Source: Aneurinibacillus sp. Ricciae_BoGa-3
GTDB lineage: Bacteria > Bacillota > Bacilli > Aneurinibacillales > Aneurinibacillaceae
Assembly (NCBI RefSeq): GCF_028421645.1
Contig: NZ_CP116887.1
Span: 3,164,001-3,228,000, forward strand
Reading direction: 5' to 3'
DNA: 64,000 nucleotides
The notes beneath the pieces are model-generated. The model was not told the origin of the DNA. It searched no databases and was given only the letters and a program-made list of their open reading frames with translations. Made by a program: the position numbers and the translations under genes. Shown one piece after another: positions 17,656 to 24,767 of this stretch; position 1 is the first letter of the stretch; each line of letters starts with the position of its first letter.

Positions 17656-18610
17656 TGAAGCCATTCTTAGAGAATTTCTCGACTATACCCAATTTGTTCG
17701 AGGTTGTCGTCCTAAAACCGCCGATGCCTACGCCATCGATATGAAAGTTTGGCAAACATTTTGTAGAAATGACTACCCACAAATGGACAATCCCTCCAAA
17801 GCTAAAATGGTTGTGGATTATATCCGCTACCTTCGTGTTGACCGTAAGAATGGTTCTTCTGCTGTGCAACGTAAATTGGCCACCCTTTCAGCATTTATCG
17901 ACTATCTCATTCTTATGGAGATAATAACTCCTAAACAAGATGAACGAAAAAAATGGCCGAAACTTCTCGATACACCGGAACGACTTCCAGTGGTCTTAGA
18001 AAACAAAGAAATTCAACAGATACTCACCCAACCAGACACCACAACTATTTTAGGCCGCCGTGACCGGGCAATCCTTACTTTGATCTACTCAGTTGGACTA
18101 CGAGTAAGTGAAATCTGCTCCCTCCAGCTACGTAATGTCCATTGGGAAGAGAAACGAATTCTGATTCAAGGAAAGGGGGGACGGGAGCGATATGTACCAC
18201 TGGATTCAATCGTTGAAGACGTCATTAAGGATTACCTCACTTCTAGAACTAGCACTATTTCTGAGCTCTTTGTCAGCAAAAAGGGAGGTGCGCTAACTTC
18301 TCGAGCTATTCAGTTTATGGTTAAGAAATATGCGGCACGAGCTGGTATCGATAAGAAAGTCACTCCCCATAAATTGCGACATACATGTGCTACTCACCTT
18401 TTGCAAGAAGGCGCTCATTTAGTGGCCATTCAAAAATTATTAGGCCATAAGAGCCTAAATACGACTCAAATTTATCTACACATCACCATTACAGACTTAA
18501 AACAACTTTCTCAACGCCATCCGATGCGTAAAATGCGTACTGTCATAGGCTTATGCGGTAAACCAGTAACTTGTTTTCAAGCACCTTACGGTGCCCGAAC
18601 GGGTACGTAA
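17648..18610 (+). CDS. Tyrosine recombinase 3 of the RIT-like element (XerD-like)
   Basis: 320 residues and complete. Core-binding domain ~1-100 (AILREFLDYTQFVRGCRPKTA), catalytic domain with SVGLRVSEICSL (Arg), IQGKGGRERYVPL (Lys), PHKLRHTCATHL (HxxR), LLGHKSLNTTQIYLHI (His and nucleophile Tyr). Its ATG overlaps the end of recombinase 2, so the genes are coupled. The tail after the Tyr is about 45 residues longer than XerD. It is followed by ~80 bp of AT-rich DNA and the right terminal repeat. Confidence 0.88.
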   Translation: MNNEAILREFLDYTQFVRGCRPKTADAYAIDMKVWQTFCRNDYPQMDNPSKAKMVVDYIRYLRVDRKNGSSAVQRKLATLSAFIDYLILMEIITPKQDERKKWPKLLDTPERLPVVLENKEIQQILTQPDTTTILGRRDRAILTLIYSVGLRVSEICSLQLRNVHWEEKRILIQGKGGRERYVPLDSIVEDVIKDYLTSRTSTISELFVSKKGGALTSRAIQFMVKKYAARAGIDKKVTPHKLRHTCATHLLQEGAHLVAIQKLLGHKSLNTTQIYLHITITDLKQLSQRHPMRKMRTVIGLCGKPVTCFQAPYGARTGT

Positions 18611-18703
18611 TTCTGAAATACTGCGATTTAATTAGAAAAACATAGATAATAAACGTTAATTAACTTAAATAGGCGAGGGCCACTCTAAATTAATATCGCT
18701 AAA

Positions 18704-19120
18704 TTTCTCCAGATCCATGTCGACCACCCACCTATATCCCTGCTGCATGTAGCGCTTCGCTTTCCTTACGGCATCATGTCCACGCCTTGCAGGGCGGAAT
18801 CCATAACTATGGTCAGAAAAGCCAGGGTCAAAGAGAGGCGTCAATACTTGCGCAAGTGCCTGTTGAATGAAACGGTCGGTCACGGTAGGGATGCCTAACT
18901 GCCTCACGCCGCCGTTCGGTTTCGGGATTTCGACCCGACGGACTGGGCTCGGTTTATAGGAGCCCATCTCGATGGAACGGCGAATGTCATGCCAGTGTTC
19001 CTTAATATGTGCTCGTAGGAGTTTAACTGACATACCGTCCACGCCATGACTTCCTTTATTCCGTTCCACTTGCTTTAGGGCAAGTAAGAGATTGTTCCGT
19101 GACAGCAATTGTTCAATCAT
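18704..19120 (-). pseudogene. Group II intron reverse transcriptase, N-terminal part
   Basis: Starts at ATG 19120 (AAGGAG upstream): MIEQLLSRNNLLLALKQVERNKGSHGVDGM, then RT0-RT2 motifs (KPNGGVRQLGIPTVTDRFIQQAL, SYGFRPARRGHDAV, RWVVDMDLEKF). After DLEKF the frame enters the inserted element and ends 13 codons later at 18665. The missing remainder lies at 13542-14387. Confidence 0.88.
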
Positions 19121-19680
19121 AACGTATACTCCTTGCGTGAATGAAAGGCCCAATTTGTGCCGAACGCACACTCCGCCCTTCTGAAGTTCCCTGTGGATTC
19201 ACCACTTCTTCCTTCAGATAAGTCCTTTCGGATTGTCTGCCTTCATCGCGTGTCTTCGAACGCCTTGTCTTTCATTCTCCATAATGTTCAGCCCTTCCAT
19301 GGTTTGTCGTCACAACCCATGTACTATGGCTTCTGCTGACTTCTGTCTGTTCAGCTTATCCTCACGGATAAGGTTGCCAAGGGAACTCGGCATGTCAGAC
19401 AGATCTCCCCGGGTAAGAACATTATCTTCCCCTCCATCTATCTGCCTCATTTACTCTCATTCGCCTTCGGCAGTATGGACTTCGTCTTGTTTAGCAGACT
19501 CATCCAACGAATGTTAGCCTTATATGAGATTCGTGTTCCTCAGACCGGAGGTTTGCCGCCGGCTTCCTTCAGATTCGACCTCACGGTCGACACCCTTGCC
19601 TTAAGCTATGGTTACTACTGCCTTCACCATTCGGGACTTGAACCCTATAGATAATGCCCATGCCGGGCGCACTAAAATAA

Positions 19681-19712
19681 GAAAAAGCATGGTATTAGCA
19701 CCATGCTTTTTC
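19681..19712. terminator. Intrinsic terminator used as the intron target
   Basis: Perfect 13-bp inverted repeat GAAAAAGCATGGT / ACCATGCTTTTTC with a 6-base loop. The class C intron begins nine bases beyond it, as these introns home to terminator stems. The gene it once served is not visible. Confidence 0.85.
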
Positions 19713-19737
19713 TCGCAGATGATTACATTCAGTATGC

Positions 19738-19769
19738 GACTTTGTTGTCGAGTATTCAACTTTGTTGTC
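19738..19769 (+). repeat. Two ACTTTGTTGTC repeats 20 bp apart
   Basis: GACTTTGTTGTC (19738-19749) and AACTTTGTTGTC (19758-19769). The motif resembles ACTTTATTGTT in the array at 20501-20583, also with 20-bp spacing, and both look like transposase-binding end repeats of Tn7-like elements. Confidence 0.4.
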
Positions 19770-20170
19770 TTTAACAATATGAACAACTTGAAAGAATACA
19801 TTATTACTAACGTTAATTTTTTAAAATTTTTTTACGTGGACTTTTATCAAGGTTAAAAAAGGTAAAAAACTCCTTAAATCATTTAAAAGGTTGCGGTTTG
19901 GAAATAACAAGTGGAATTTATTGATAAAGTTATGGTATTAGTGTTTATAAGGATACAGTTACTCTTCACCATAATAGAGAGGGAGCTAAAGAGCAGGAGA
20001 GAACTTTAAATGAAAATTGACACAACACTGAAGAGTCATGCATAATTCAAGTGTTAGACCAATGGATTAGCTATTATTCGAACTAAGTACAGACCCACCT
20101 TGATAGGTCTTTTTTTGTAAATCTTGTATACATCTAGTAGAACCTCCTCGTTCTACCCCACCTTAAATTC
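19770..20170. other. AT-rich gap with no supported gene
   Basis: Nothing beyond a few very short frames and a plus-strand terminator-like hairpin (AGACC-N10-GGTCT plus T7, 20091-20117). A candidate 11-residue peptide near 20010 behind GGAGAG is too short to support. Confidence 0.4.
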
Positions 20171-20416
20171 TTAAAAACCGTGTCTTGACGATGGGGTCCA
20201 CTTTATTAAATCAACATTACGTTCTAATAGTAGCCAATTTAAATCCACATCAAATCGTTCAGCTAAAGAAATTAAAGTATCAGTTGATGGATTACAAATA
20301 CCCTTCTCTATCTCACTCAATCTCCCCTGAGAAATATTAATCGCTTGTGAAAATTGTTTTTGATTTAAATGATGTAACTGTCTAACCATCTTAAATCTCG
20401 CGCCAATGTTCCTCAT
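20171..20416 (-). CDS. XRE-family HTH transcriptional regulator
   Basis: 81 residues, essentially one helix-turn-helix domain: RFKMVRQLHHLNQKQFSQAINISQGRLSEIEKGICNPSTDTLISLAERF. No second domain. Its own start region has GGGAGAAG before ATG. An inverted repeat AAGTCCCGA-N21-TCGGGACTT lies 24-62 bases upstream and may be its operator. It sits among transposon debris and may be a cargo or control gene of a lost element. Confidence 0.75.
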   Translation of the reverse strand: MRNIGARFKMVRQLHHLNQKQFSQAINISQGRLSEIEKGICNPSTDTLISLAERFDVDLNWLLLERNVDLIKWTPSSRHGF

Positions 20417-20439
20417 AAACTTCTCCCTTTTTATTTACA

Positions 20440-20478
20440 AAGTCCCGAATCACAAAATTAATCATGATGTCGGGACTT
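20440..20478. promoter_or_regulatory. Inverted repeat upstream of the XRE gene
   Basis: AAGTCCCGA (20440-20448) and TCGGGACTT (20470-20478), a perfect 9-bp repeat with a 21-base spacer. It could be an operator or a terminator stem; there is no T run. Confidence 0.4.
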
Positions 20479-20500
20479 GTTATTAATCAACCATTTATTT

Positions 20501-20583
20501 ACTTTAATGATCAAAACAACACTTTATTGTTAATCCATAAGAAAAAACAATACTTTATTGTTAAGAACTGTACTTTAATGTAA
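20501..20583 (+). repeat. Array of four ACTTTAWTG repeats (Tn7-like end)
   Basis: Motifs start at 20501, 20521, 20552 and 20572 (ACTTTAATGA, ACTTTATTGTTA, ACTTTATTGTTA, ACTTTAATGTAA), so the spacings are 20, 31 and 20 bp. The array abuts the point where the PAPS-reductase-like gene breaks off. Multiple ~20-bp transposase sites at the end of an element are typical of Tn7-like transposons; no tnsABC genes are in the window. Confidence 0.5.
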
Positions 20584-20584
20584 T

Positions 20585-20798
20585 GAATCATTCGCTGTTG
20601 AGCACTTGATTTGTGTAACTCCGCTTTGTTATACTTGGCTCGATTGGGGCTTTCTTCTCGCCGCTCACCAGTTATGACAAGGATACGCTTAGGATTCTCT
20701 TTCGTACCCTGGTATCTTGGGTGATTGCGTAACACTTTACCGAAAACCTCAATTTTCACATTAGAGGAGCACCAACGAGTGCGTAAATCCGCGCTCAT
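20585..20798 (-). pseudogene. PAPS reductase-like (DndC/CysH superfamily) gene fragment
   Basis: The minus strand encodes ADLRTRWCSSNVKIEVFGKV ... KRILVITGERREESPNRAKYNKAELHKSSAQQR, matching the middle of PAPS-reductase-fold proteins (RWCS..K, GERREES.NRAKY). The N-terminal nucleotide-binding loop is missing, and the frame then runs into the transposon-like repeat array. It is truncated at both ends. Confidence 0.6.
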
Positions 20799-20853
20799 CG
20801 CTGGCCATTTAAGACGGGTATTTTTATAGCGTTCTGTGGAGCGGAATTACAAC

Positions 20854-20886
20854 TGTCCCTTAAAAGAATTAAGATTGTCCCTTAAT
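20854..20886 (+). repeat. TGTCCCTTAA repeated with 22-bp period
   Basis: TGTCCCTTAAAAG (from 20854) and TGTCCCTTAATAG (from 20876). TGTNN-starting repeats spaced ~22 bp are typical ends of Tn7/Tn552-type transposons, and the element at 47868 has TGTCC repeats 23 bp apart. It is probably an orphan end. Confidence 0.35.
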
Positions 20887-20912
20887 AGGAAGAACTATTG
20901 ACCCTGAAATTT

Positions 20913-20955
20913 AACCCTGTAATGGCGGGAATCGCGTCATTACAGGGTTTTTATT
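20913..20955 (+). terminator. Strong intrinsic terminator
   Basis: AACCCTGTAATG / CATTACAGGGTT stem followed by TTTATTT. Confidence 0.75.
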
Positions 20956-21081
20956 TGTCGTTGAGACGCAAAAGGATTTTGGAATAAATTGTAGAATCGT
21001 GTATATATCAAGAATTATTGCAAATCATTATAGTAACAAGTATTGACCTTTCGCGTTAATAAAATACCCAGGAGGTGTTAA

Positions 21082-21428
21082 ATGGATTGGGCAAATAAGT
21101 CGTGGGAAAAAGAAGATATACTGTATGAGCCAAAGCGTTCTACAATAAAGTAGGAGGGGTAATTGTTACAGGTAATGAAGACGGTGGAAAACACGTTTCC
21201 CGCTCCATCATCTATGCGCTATCTCATATTGGTTTTACTATCCCGCCCAATGTTGATACCTATTGGGTAGGAGAAGCAGGGCCTGGTCCATCTTATATTG
21301 AAGCGAAGGGGTATAAGAATGACTTTACGCAGCAGCATGCAAAAATCATGACTCATAACGTTATTCATTTTGCTAAAATGCTCAAAGACCACCCTATTCC
21401 AACAGAAGGAAATGTGATTAAAAAGTAA
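21082..21428 (+). pseudogene. NAD(P)H-dependent FMN reductase/flavodoxin-fold gene, decayed
   Basis: A good GGAGGTG site precedes ATG 21082 (MDWANKSWEKEDILYEPK), but this frame stops after 23 codons. A second frame then reads KVGGVIVTGNEDGGKHVSRSIIYALSHIGFTIPPNVDTYWVGEAGPGPSYIEAKG..., the C-terminal half of flavodoxin-fold NAD(P)H-dependent oxidoreductases. The FMN-binding N-terminus is missing, so an internal deletion plus a frameshift is likely. Confidence 0.65.
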
Positions 21429-21513
21429 GAATCTATTCATAGAGCATAAATCTATAGTTGCTATTTATACGTATTCTTTTTTAAGTTGTTAGGCTTTCAT
21501 ATAGCTTTTTTAA

Positions 21514-21556
21514 TAAAATGAGCTCCCCATTATAAATTATGAGGAGTTCATTTTAT
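21514..21556. terminator. Bidirectional terminator between convergent genes
   Basis: TAAAATGAGCTCC / GGAGTTCATTTTA imperfect stem with A and T runs on both sides, between the decayed flavodoxin-fold gene and the peroxiredoxin-like gene. Confidence 0.65.
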
Positions 21557-21572
21557 TAGATTTTTAACTGAT

Positions 21573-22226
21573 TCACATATTTTTCAACTCTCTAATTACT
21601 TCTTCAGGATCTAAACGCTTCTTATAATCCGCCTCTACATTTGCAAGTGTAATGAAGCCTTCTGGATTAATTACAAAAGTGCCCGAAATCGGTAATTGCC
21701 ATGATTCAACACCTTGTTTCTTCGGAAGATCAATACCAAATTCCTTATAGAGTTCTACCAAATAATCTGGCAGCTGATACGTTAAACGATAATCAGTAGA
21801 TACTTTTCCTCCTACATCACTCAACACATGAAACCTCAACTCATTTTTTTCCTGCGTACTCATTGTTTCATCTGGCAAGTCAGGACTAATTGCTATTAGC
21901 TGTGCTCCTTCAGCCTGAATTTTTTCAAGAGCTCGTTGGTATGCTCGAAGTTCCAAATTACAATATGGGCACCAACCACCACGATAAAAAGAGAGCACAA
22001 CTGGTCCTTTTGCAAGTTCTTCATATAAATGCACATTTATACCCGAAGCATTTGGCAACGTGAAGTCAGGAGCCTTCTCCCCCACAGGTAAACCCTTTGC
22101 TGCTTCTGATTCTCTCAATTCTTTAATTGCCTGTTCCATCAAAGCGAGCTTTTCTGCTGGGATTTTCTTAGTGCTTGCCTCTTGCATAGCTAAAAGCTCT
22201 TGAGTTAATGATTGATGGCGTTCCAT
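21573..22226 (-). CDS. Peroxiredoxin-like AhpC/TSA family protein
   Basis: 217 residues. After a helical N-terminus (~1-45) comes the thioredoxin-like fold: VGEKAPDFTLPNASG, then PVVLSFYRGGWCPYCNLELRAYQ with a CPYC active site (~residue 86), AISPDLPDETMS, and GTFVINPEGFI. This is the peroxiredoxin-like group 2 seen in Bacillus. Expected role: peroxide reduction or thiol-disulfide exchange in the cytosol. The start has GGAGGG eight bases upstream. It heads a run of thiol-redox genes on the same strand (HAD, OsmC, YtxJ) but is separated from them by a hairpin at 22342-22383. Confidence 0.85.
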   Translation of the reverse strand: MERHQSLTQELLAMQEASTKKIPAEKLALMEQAIKELRESEAAKGLPVGEKAPDFTLPNASGINVHLYEELAKGPVVLSFYRGGWCPYCNLELRAYQRALEKIQAEGAQLIAISPDLPDETMSTQEKNELRFHVLSDVGGKVSTDYRLTYQLPDYLVELYKEFGIDLPKKQGVESWQLPISGTFVINPEGFITLANVEADYKKRLDPEEVIRELKNM

Positions 22227-22341
22227 ATTATTCCCTCCGATTTTTAAATATGTTCGCTACATTTTAAACATTTAATCAATTTTTATCATACTAACAGCAT
22301 CTATGAAAGGTAAGGTGCATTTTCCACTTACTTTAATTGAA

Positions 22342-22383
22342 CAATCCAATAACTTATAGTTGATTTTGTCAGTTATTGGATTG
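22342..22383. terminator. Inverted repeat, probable terminator after the HAD gene
   Basis: CAATCCAATAAC / GTTATTGGATTG, perfect 12-bp arms with an 18-base loop; the following T run is weak. Confidence 0.45.
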
Positions 22384-22425
22384 TTTGACATATGTGGATG
22401 TAAAACAAGGTTCTAGAACGGTTGT

Positions 22426-23106
22426 TTATTTACCTTCAAGTAAGCGAACCAATTCATCCAAATTAGAAATGATTTGATTTGGTTTTTGACCCATGTAGTC
22501 AAACACCGCATGTTTTCGATTAACCCAAGCCGTTTGGAATCCAAAACTAGCCGCCCCTGTAATATCCCATGTGTTCGAAGAAAGAAATAAAATCTCTTCT
22601 CTTCTGCAGTCTAACTGTTCTAACGCATAGTTATAAGCTGCAGGCGAAGGCTTATACTGTTTCACGTCATCTACAGTAATCACTTGGCTAAAGTATGGGT
22701 TGAACTGGTGATATTCCACTAACGGATGAAGCATGCTGGGTGAGCCGTTCGACAAAACAGCAAGCTGATAGCTGCCCGCTAATTGTTTAAGCGCCTGCGG
22801 GACTTCTTCATACGGAGCAAGTTTCAAATAGGCCTGCAGGAGTTCCTGTTCGTTTTCTTTGGTAAGTGATACGCCCAATTGCTCGCAGGCATACTGCAGA
22901 GCGTTTCGTGTAATTTCATCAAATGGGCGATAGCGTCCAATAATATGTCGTATGAATGCATAGTCAAGCTGCTTGGTACGCCAAAGCTCACTGATTTGTT
23001 GACCGTGGCCTGGATAAAGCTCCTCACATTTTTCAATGACAGAATGAACGTCAAACAATGTTCCATATACGTCAAAAATAATGGCCTTTACACCTGATAT
23101 GCCCAT
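22426..23106 (-). CDS. HAD-superfamily haloacid dehalogenase type II
   Basis: 226 residues from ATG 23106 (GAGGAGG upstream; longer in-frame starts lack a site). HAD motif I IIFDVYGTLFD (nucleophile Asp), motif II LSNGSPSML, Lys in QYKPSPAAYNYAL, and motif IV SSNTWDITGAASFGFQTAWVNR, the pattern of L-2-haloacid dehalogenases rather than phosphatases. The substrate may be a haloacid or a related metabolite. It lies 40 bp after the OsmC gene and is probably cotranscribed with it. Confidence 0.85.
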   Translation of the reverse strand: MGISGVKAIIFDVYGTLFDVHSVIEKCEELYPGHGQQISELWRTKQLDYAFIRHIIGRYRPFDEITRNALQYACEQLGVSLTKENEQELLQAYLKLAPYEEVPQALKQLAGSYQLAVLSNGSPSMLHPLVEYHQFNPYFSQVITVDDVKQYKPSPAAYNYALEQLDCRREEILFLSSNTWDITGAASFGFQTAWVNRKHAVFDYMGQKPNQIISNLDELVRLLEGK

Positions 23107-23146
23107 TATAAGCCTCCTCAAAGTAATGAAGTTTTTCTTGCAAGTG

Positions 23147-23584
23147 TTAGGCTTTAACCCAATTCGGTACGAGTTCCACATTCGCCGCTTTTAGGGTTGT
23201 ATAAACCGGGCAGCGCAAATCCGTTTTTTCCTGTAGCTCCTGTACTCGTTCTTCGGATTCGCTTGTTTTCACTTTTGCATGAATCGTTACTTTTTCAAAG
23301 TAGGGTCGAACATTCGGATCACCCATCAATCCACGCGGATCAAACTCACCCCGGATATCAAATTCAATCCCCTGCAAATCAAAATTAATTTCTTTGGCGA
23401 CTATATTTGCGATGACATTTTCACACCCAGCAAGAGCACTTAACAATGTACCCAGCGGGTTGGCCCCAGTGTCTTGTCCGCCCATTGCAGCGGGTTCATC
23501 GATAATTACTTCATGATTTTTCGAGCGGGCTTTTGTTTGCATTCCTTGTGAAACAGCAGTCACTCTTTCAATATTTTTCGGCAT
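23147..23584 (-). CDS. OsmC-family peroxide/thiol protein
   Basis: 145 residues with the OsmC/Ohr fold. The two redox cysteines are placed as in the family: LSALAGCENVIANIV (~residue 54) and KTDLRCPVYTTLKAANVELV (~125). The sequence is closer to the YhfA/OsmC branch than to Ohr. It reduces organic peroxides or thiol adducts with low-molecular-weight thiols in the cytosol. The ATG has GGAGG upstream. It is followed by the HAD gene. Confidence 0.85.
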   Translation of the reverse strand: MPKNIERVTAVSQGMQTKARSKNHEVIIDEPAAMGGQDTGANPLGTLLSALAGCENVIANIVAKEINFDLQGIEFDIRGEFDPRGLMGDPNVRPYFEKVTIHAKVKTSESEERVQELQEKTDLRCPVYTTLKAANVELVPNWVKA

Positions 23585-23671
23585 TTTATATTCCTCCGTG
23601 TTTCGTACTTTTTACATTTTTATCATGGTTATTCTCTACTCAGTTTATCCCTACTTATGAAGATAAAAAAT

Positions 23672-24022
23672 TCACACTGATACTTCGTTCAATACTTCTG
23701 AGATATTTTTCCGGGTAATATTCCAGTGAGATGTGTTCCATGTCCCTTTTTTATTTTGAACCAAAATGATTTGTGGGGAAGCATGTTTAATTGCAAGATC
23801 ATCTGCGATTTTGTTGGAAACGGGTCTAGTTTCAATTACTTTCACAAATACAAAATCAACTTGATCGTGAGCATCTTTGGCATAGTTTTGATATTCCTGC
23901 CATGCATTTGCACTAATCGGACATGCTGTACTGTGTTTAAATACAAGAGCAGGACGATGTTCAGAACCTTGCAAGACTGTCTTCCAATCTTCTATACTTC
24001 TGATTTCCGTTATTTTCGACAT
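23672..24022 (-). CDS. ytxJ: Bacillithiol system redox-active protein YtxJ
   Basis: About 116 residues. Thioredoxin-like fold with a monothiol site in VFKHSTACPISANAW, the YtxJ signature, and cis-Pro loop HASPQIILVQNKKG. YtxJ-type proteins are bacilliredoxins that act with bacillithiol to remove mixed disulfides. I chose ATG 24022, nine bases after AGGAGG; an ATG at 24028 is also in frame. A TGTAATGTAGATTACA palindrome lies 52-67 bp upstream, with TATCAT as a -10, which puts it in the Crp/Fnr-type regulon. bshA in the same region provides bacillithiol synthesis. Confidence 0.85.
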   Translation of the reverse strand: MSKITEIRSIEDWKTVLQGSEHRPALVFKHSTACPISANAWQEYQNYAKDAHDQVDFVFVKVIETRPVSNKIADDLAIKHASPQIILVQNKKGTWNTSHWNITRKNISEVLNEVSV

Positions 24023-24073
24023 GATCATTGCCCTCCTTCTCTCTTATGATAAAACAGTTTTCCGCACTCCTTC

Positions 24074-24089
24074 TGTAATGTAGATTACA
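24074..24089 (-). promoter_or_regulatory. Crp/Fnr-type operator 1 (ytxJ)
   Basis: TGTAATGTAGATTACA, near-perfect dyad (flanking C/G extend it). A -10-like TATCAT lies on the minus strand at 24046-24051, 33 bp from the dyad centre. Confidence 0.7.
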
Positions 24090-24157
24090 GTAGCCCATTC
24101 CCTTTCCTCGGTATCTATGATTGACCATTAAAAATAGAGGTGACGACGACACCATAT

Positions 24158-24748
24158 TTATCCTTTCTTTAAAATCCTTCTGGCTTCCATCAGACGCTGC
24201 AGTGCCGTAAACAATTCGACAACTAAAAAAATTCCCGTAATCCATAATAGCCAATGCGGCAGCAGGATCATGAACGTAAAAAGGATAAACCCTTCCGTGC
24301 GTTCCGCTAAGCCTGCCTGATAATAAAAAGATTTCATCCCTTTTTTCTCCGTCAAAGCTCCAACGGTTAAAAAAACCGTCATAGAAAATACGATGGATGC
24401 CGTAAGGAGAAGAAGCATAAATTGGGCTTCCGGAAACTTTGCACCCAATCCGATGAGTACCGAAAGCTCGACAATACGATCAAATGTGATGTCCAAAAGA
24501 GTTCCCCAAGGAGTGGATTTTTGTTTAAGCCGAGCGATAGAGCCGTCCACCGCGTCCAAATACCCGGATATCCAGAGTGCAATAACCGCTAAATACGGAT
24601 GATTCATATAAAGTAAGAATCCGGTTGATACACCTAACAAAAATGCGATCCATGTAACCTGATTTGCCGACAAACCTAATTTAATTAAGAATTTGGCTGT
24701 TCCTCCAATTACGGGTTGTACCAAATGCCTTGCGTGTGTATCAAGCAT
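24158..24748 (-). CDS. CDP-alcohol phosphatidyltransferase family protein (YnjF-like)
   Basis: 196 residues from ATG 24748 (GGGGGAAGAG upstream). The CDP-alcohol phosphotransferase motif is complete: GYLDAVDGSIARLKQKSTPWG-TLLDITFDR (D-x2-DG-x2-AR-x8-G-x3-D-x3-D, ~66-95). About five or six TM helices. Substrates are a CDP-linked lipid and a small alcohol; neither can be assigned. It directly follows the ABC importer genes (20 bp), the same company as E. coli YnjF with YnjBCD. This conserved pairing suggests a linked function. Confidence 0.85.
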   Translation of the reverse strand: MLDTHARHLVQPVIGGTAKFLIKLGLSANQVTWIAFLLGVSTGFLLYMNHPYLAVIALWISGYLDAVDGSIARLKQKSTPWGTLLDITFDRIVELSVLIGLGAKFPEAQFMLLLLTASIVFSMTVFLTVGALTEKKGMKSFYYQAGLAERTEGFILFTFMILLPHWLLWITGIFLVVELFTALQRLMEARRILKKG

Positions 24749-24767
24749 TACTCTTCCCCCCTTTCTT

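Larger units (their letters stand above)
14388..18703 (+). mobile_element. Three-tyrosine-recombinase (RIT-like) element with perfect 11-bp ends
   Basis: Terminal inverted repeats TTTAGCGATAT (14388-14398) and ATATCGCTAAA (18693-18703) bound a segment holding three tyrosine recombinase modules in tandem on one strand, the last two genes overlapping. This is the layout of 'recombinases in trio' (RIT) elements. Without the IS3 insertion (15754-16980) it is about 3.1 kb, near the usual size. It is inserted within codons for DLEKFFDK of the intron reverse transcriptase. Gene content, ends and TTTCTC duplications are seen directly; the family name is inference. Confidence 0.8.
13470..19672 (-). 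mobile_element. Group IIC intron, interrupted by a nested recombinase element
   Basis: Read on the minus strand, the intron begins GTGCGCCCGGC at 19672, nine bases after a strong terminator hairpin (19681-19712), the classic target of class C introns. It ends after domain V (13507-13540: GAACCGCCGTATACCG with complementary GGTACGTACGGTGG) and domain VI (13471-13500, ...CTCCTACTCG). The 3' end is put at about 13470 by analogy with Bacillus class C introns. The reverse transcriptase gene in domain IV is split by a 4.3-kb insertion (14388-18703); without it the intron would be about 1.9 kb, normal for the class. Confidence 0.85.

Noticed and set aside
19233..19517. Open frame on the plus strand near the intron 5' end
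   Set aside because: It is antisense to intron domains I-III; no start signal.
20501..20583. CRISPR or plasmid iterons
   Set aside because: The repeats are about 12 bp at 20-31-bp spacing and lie at the breakpoint of a truncated gene, which fits a transposon end better. No replication gene is nearby.
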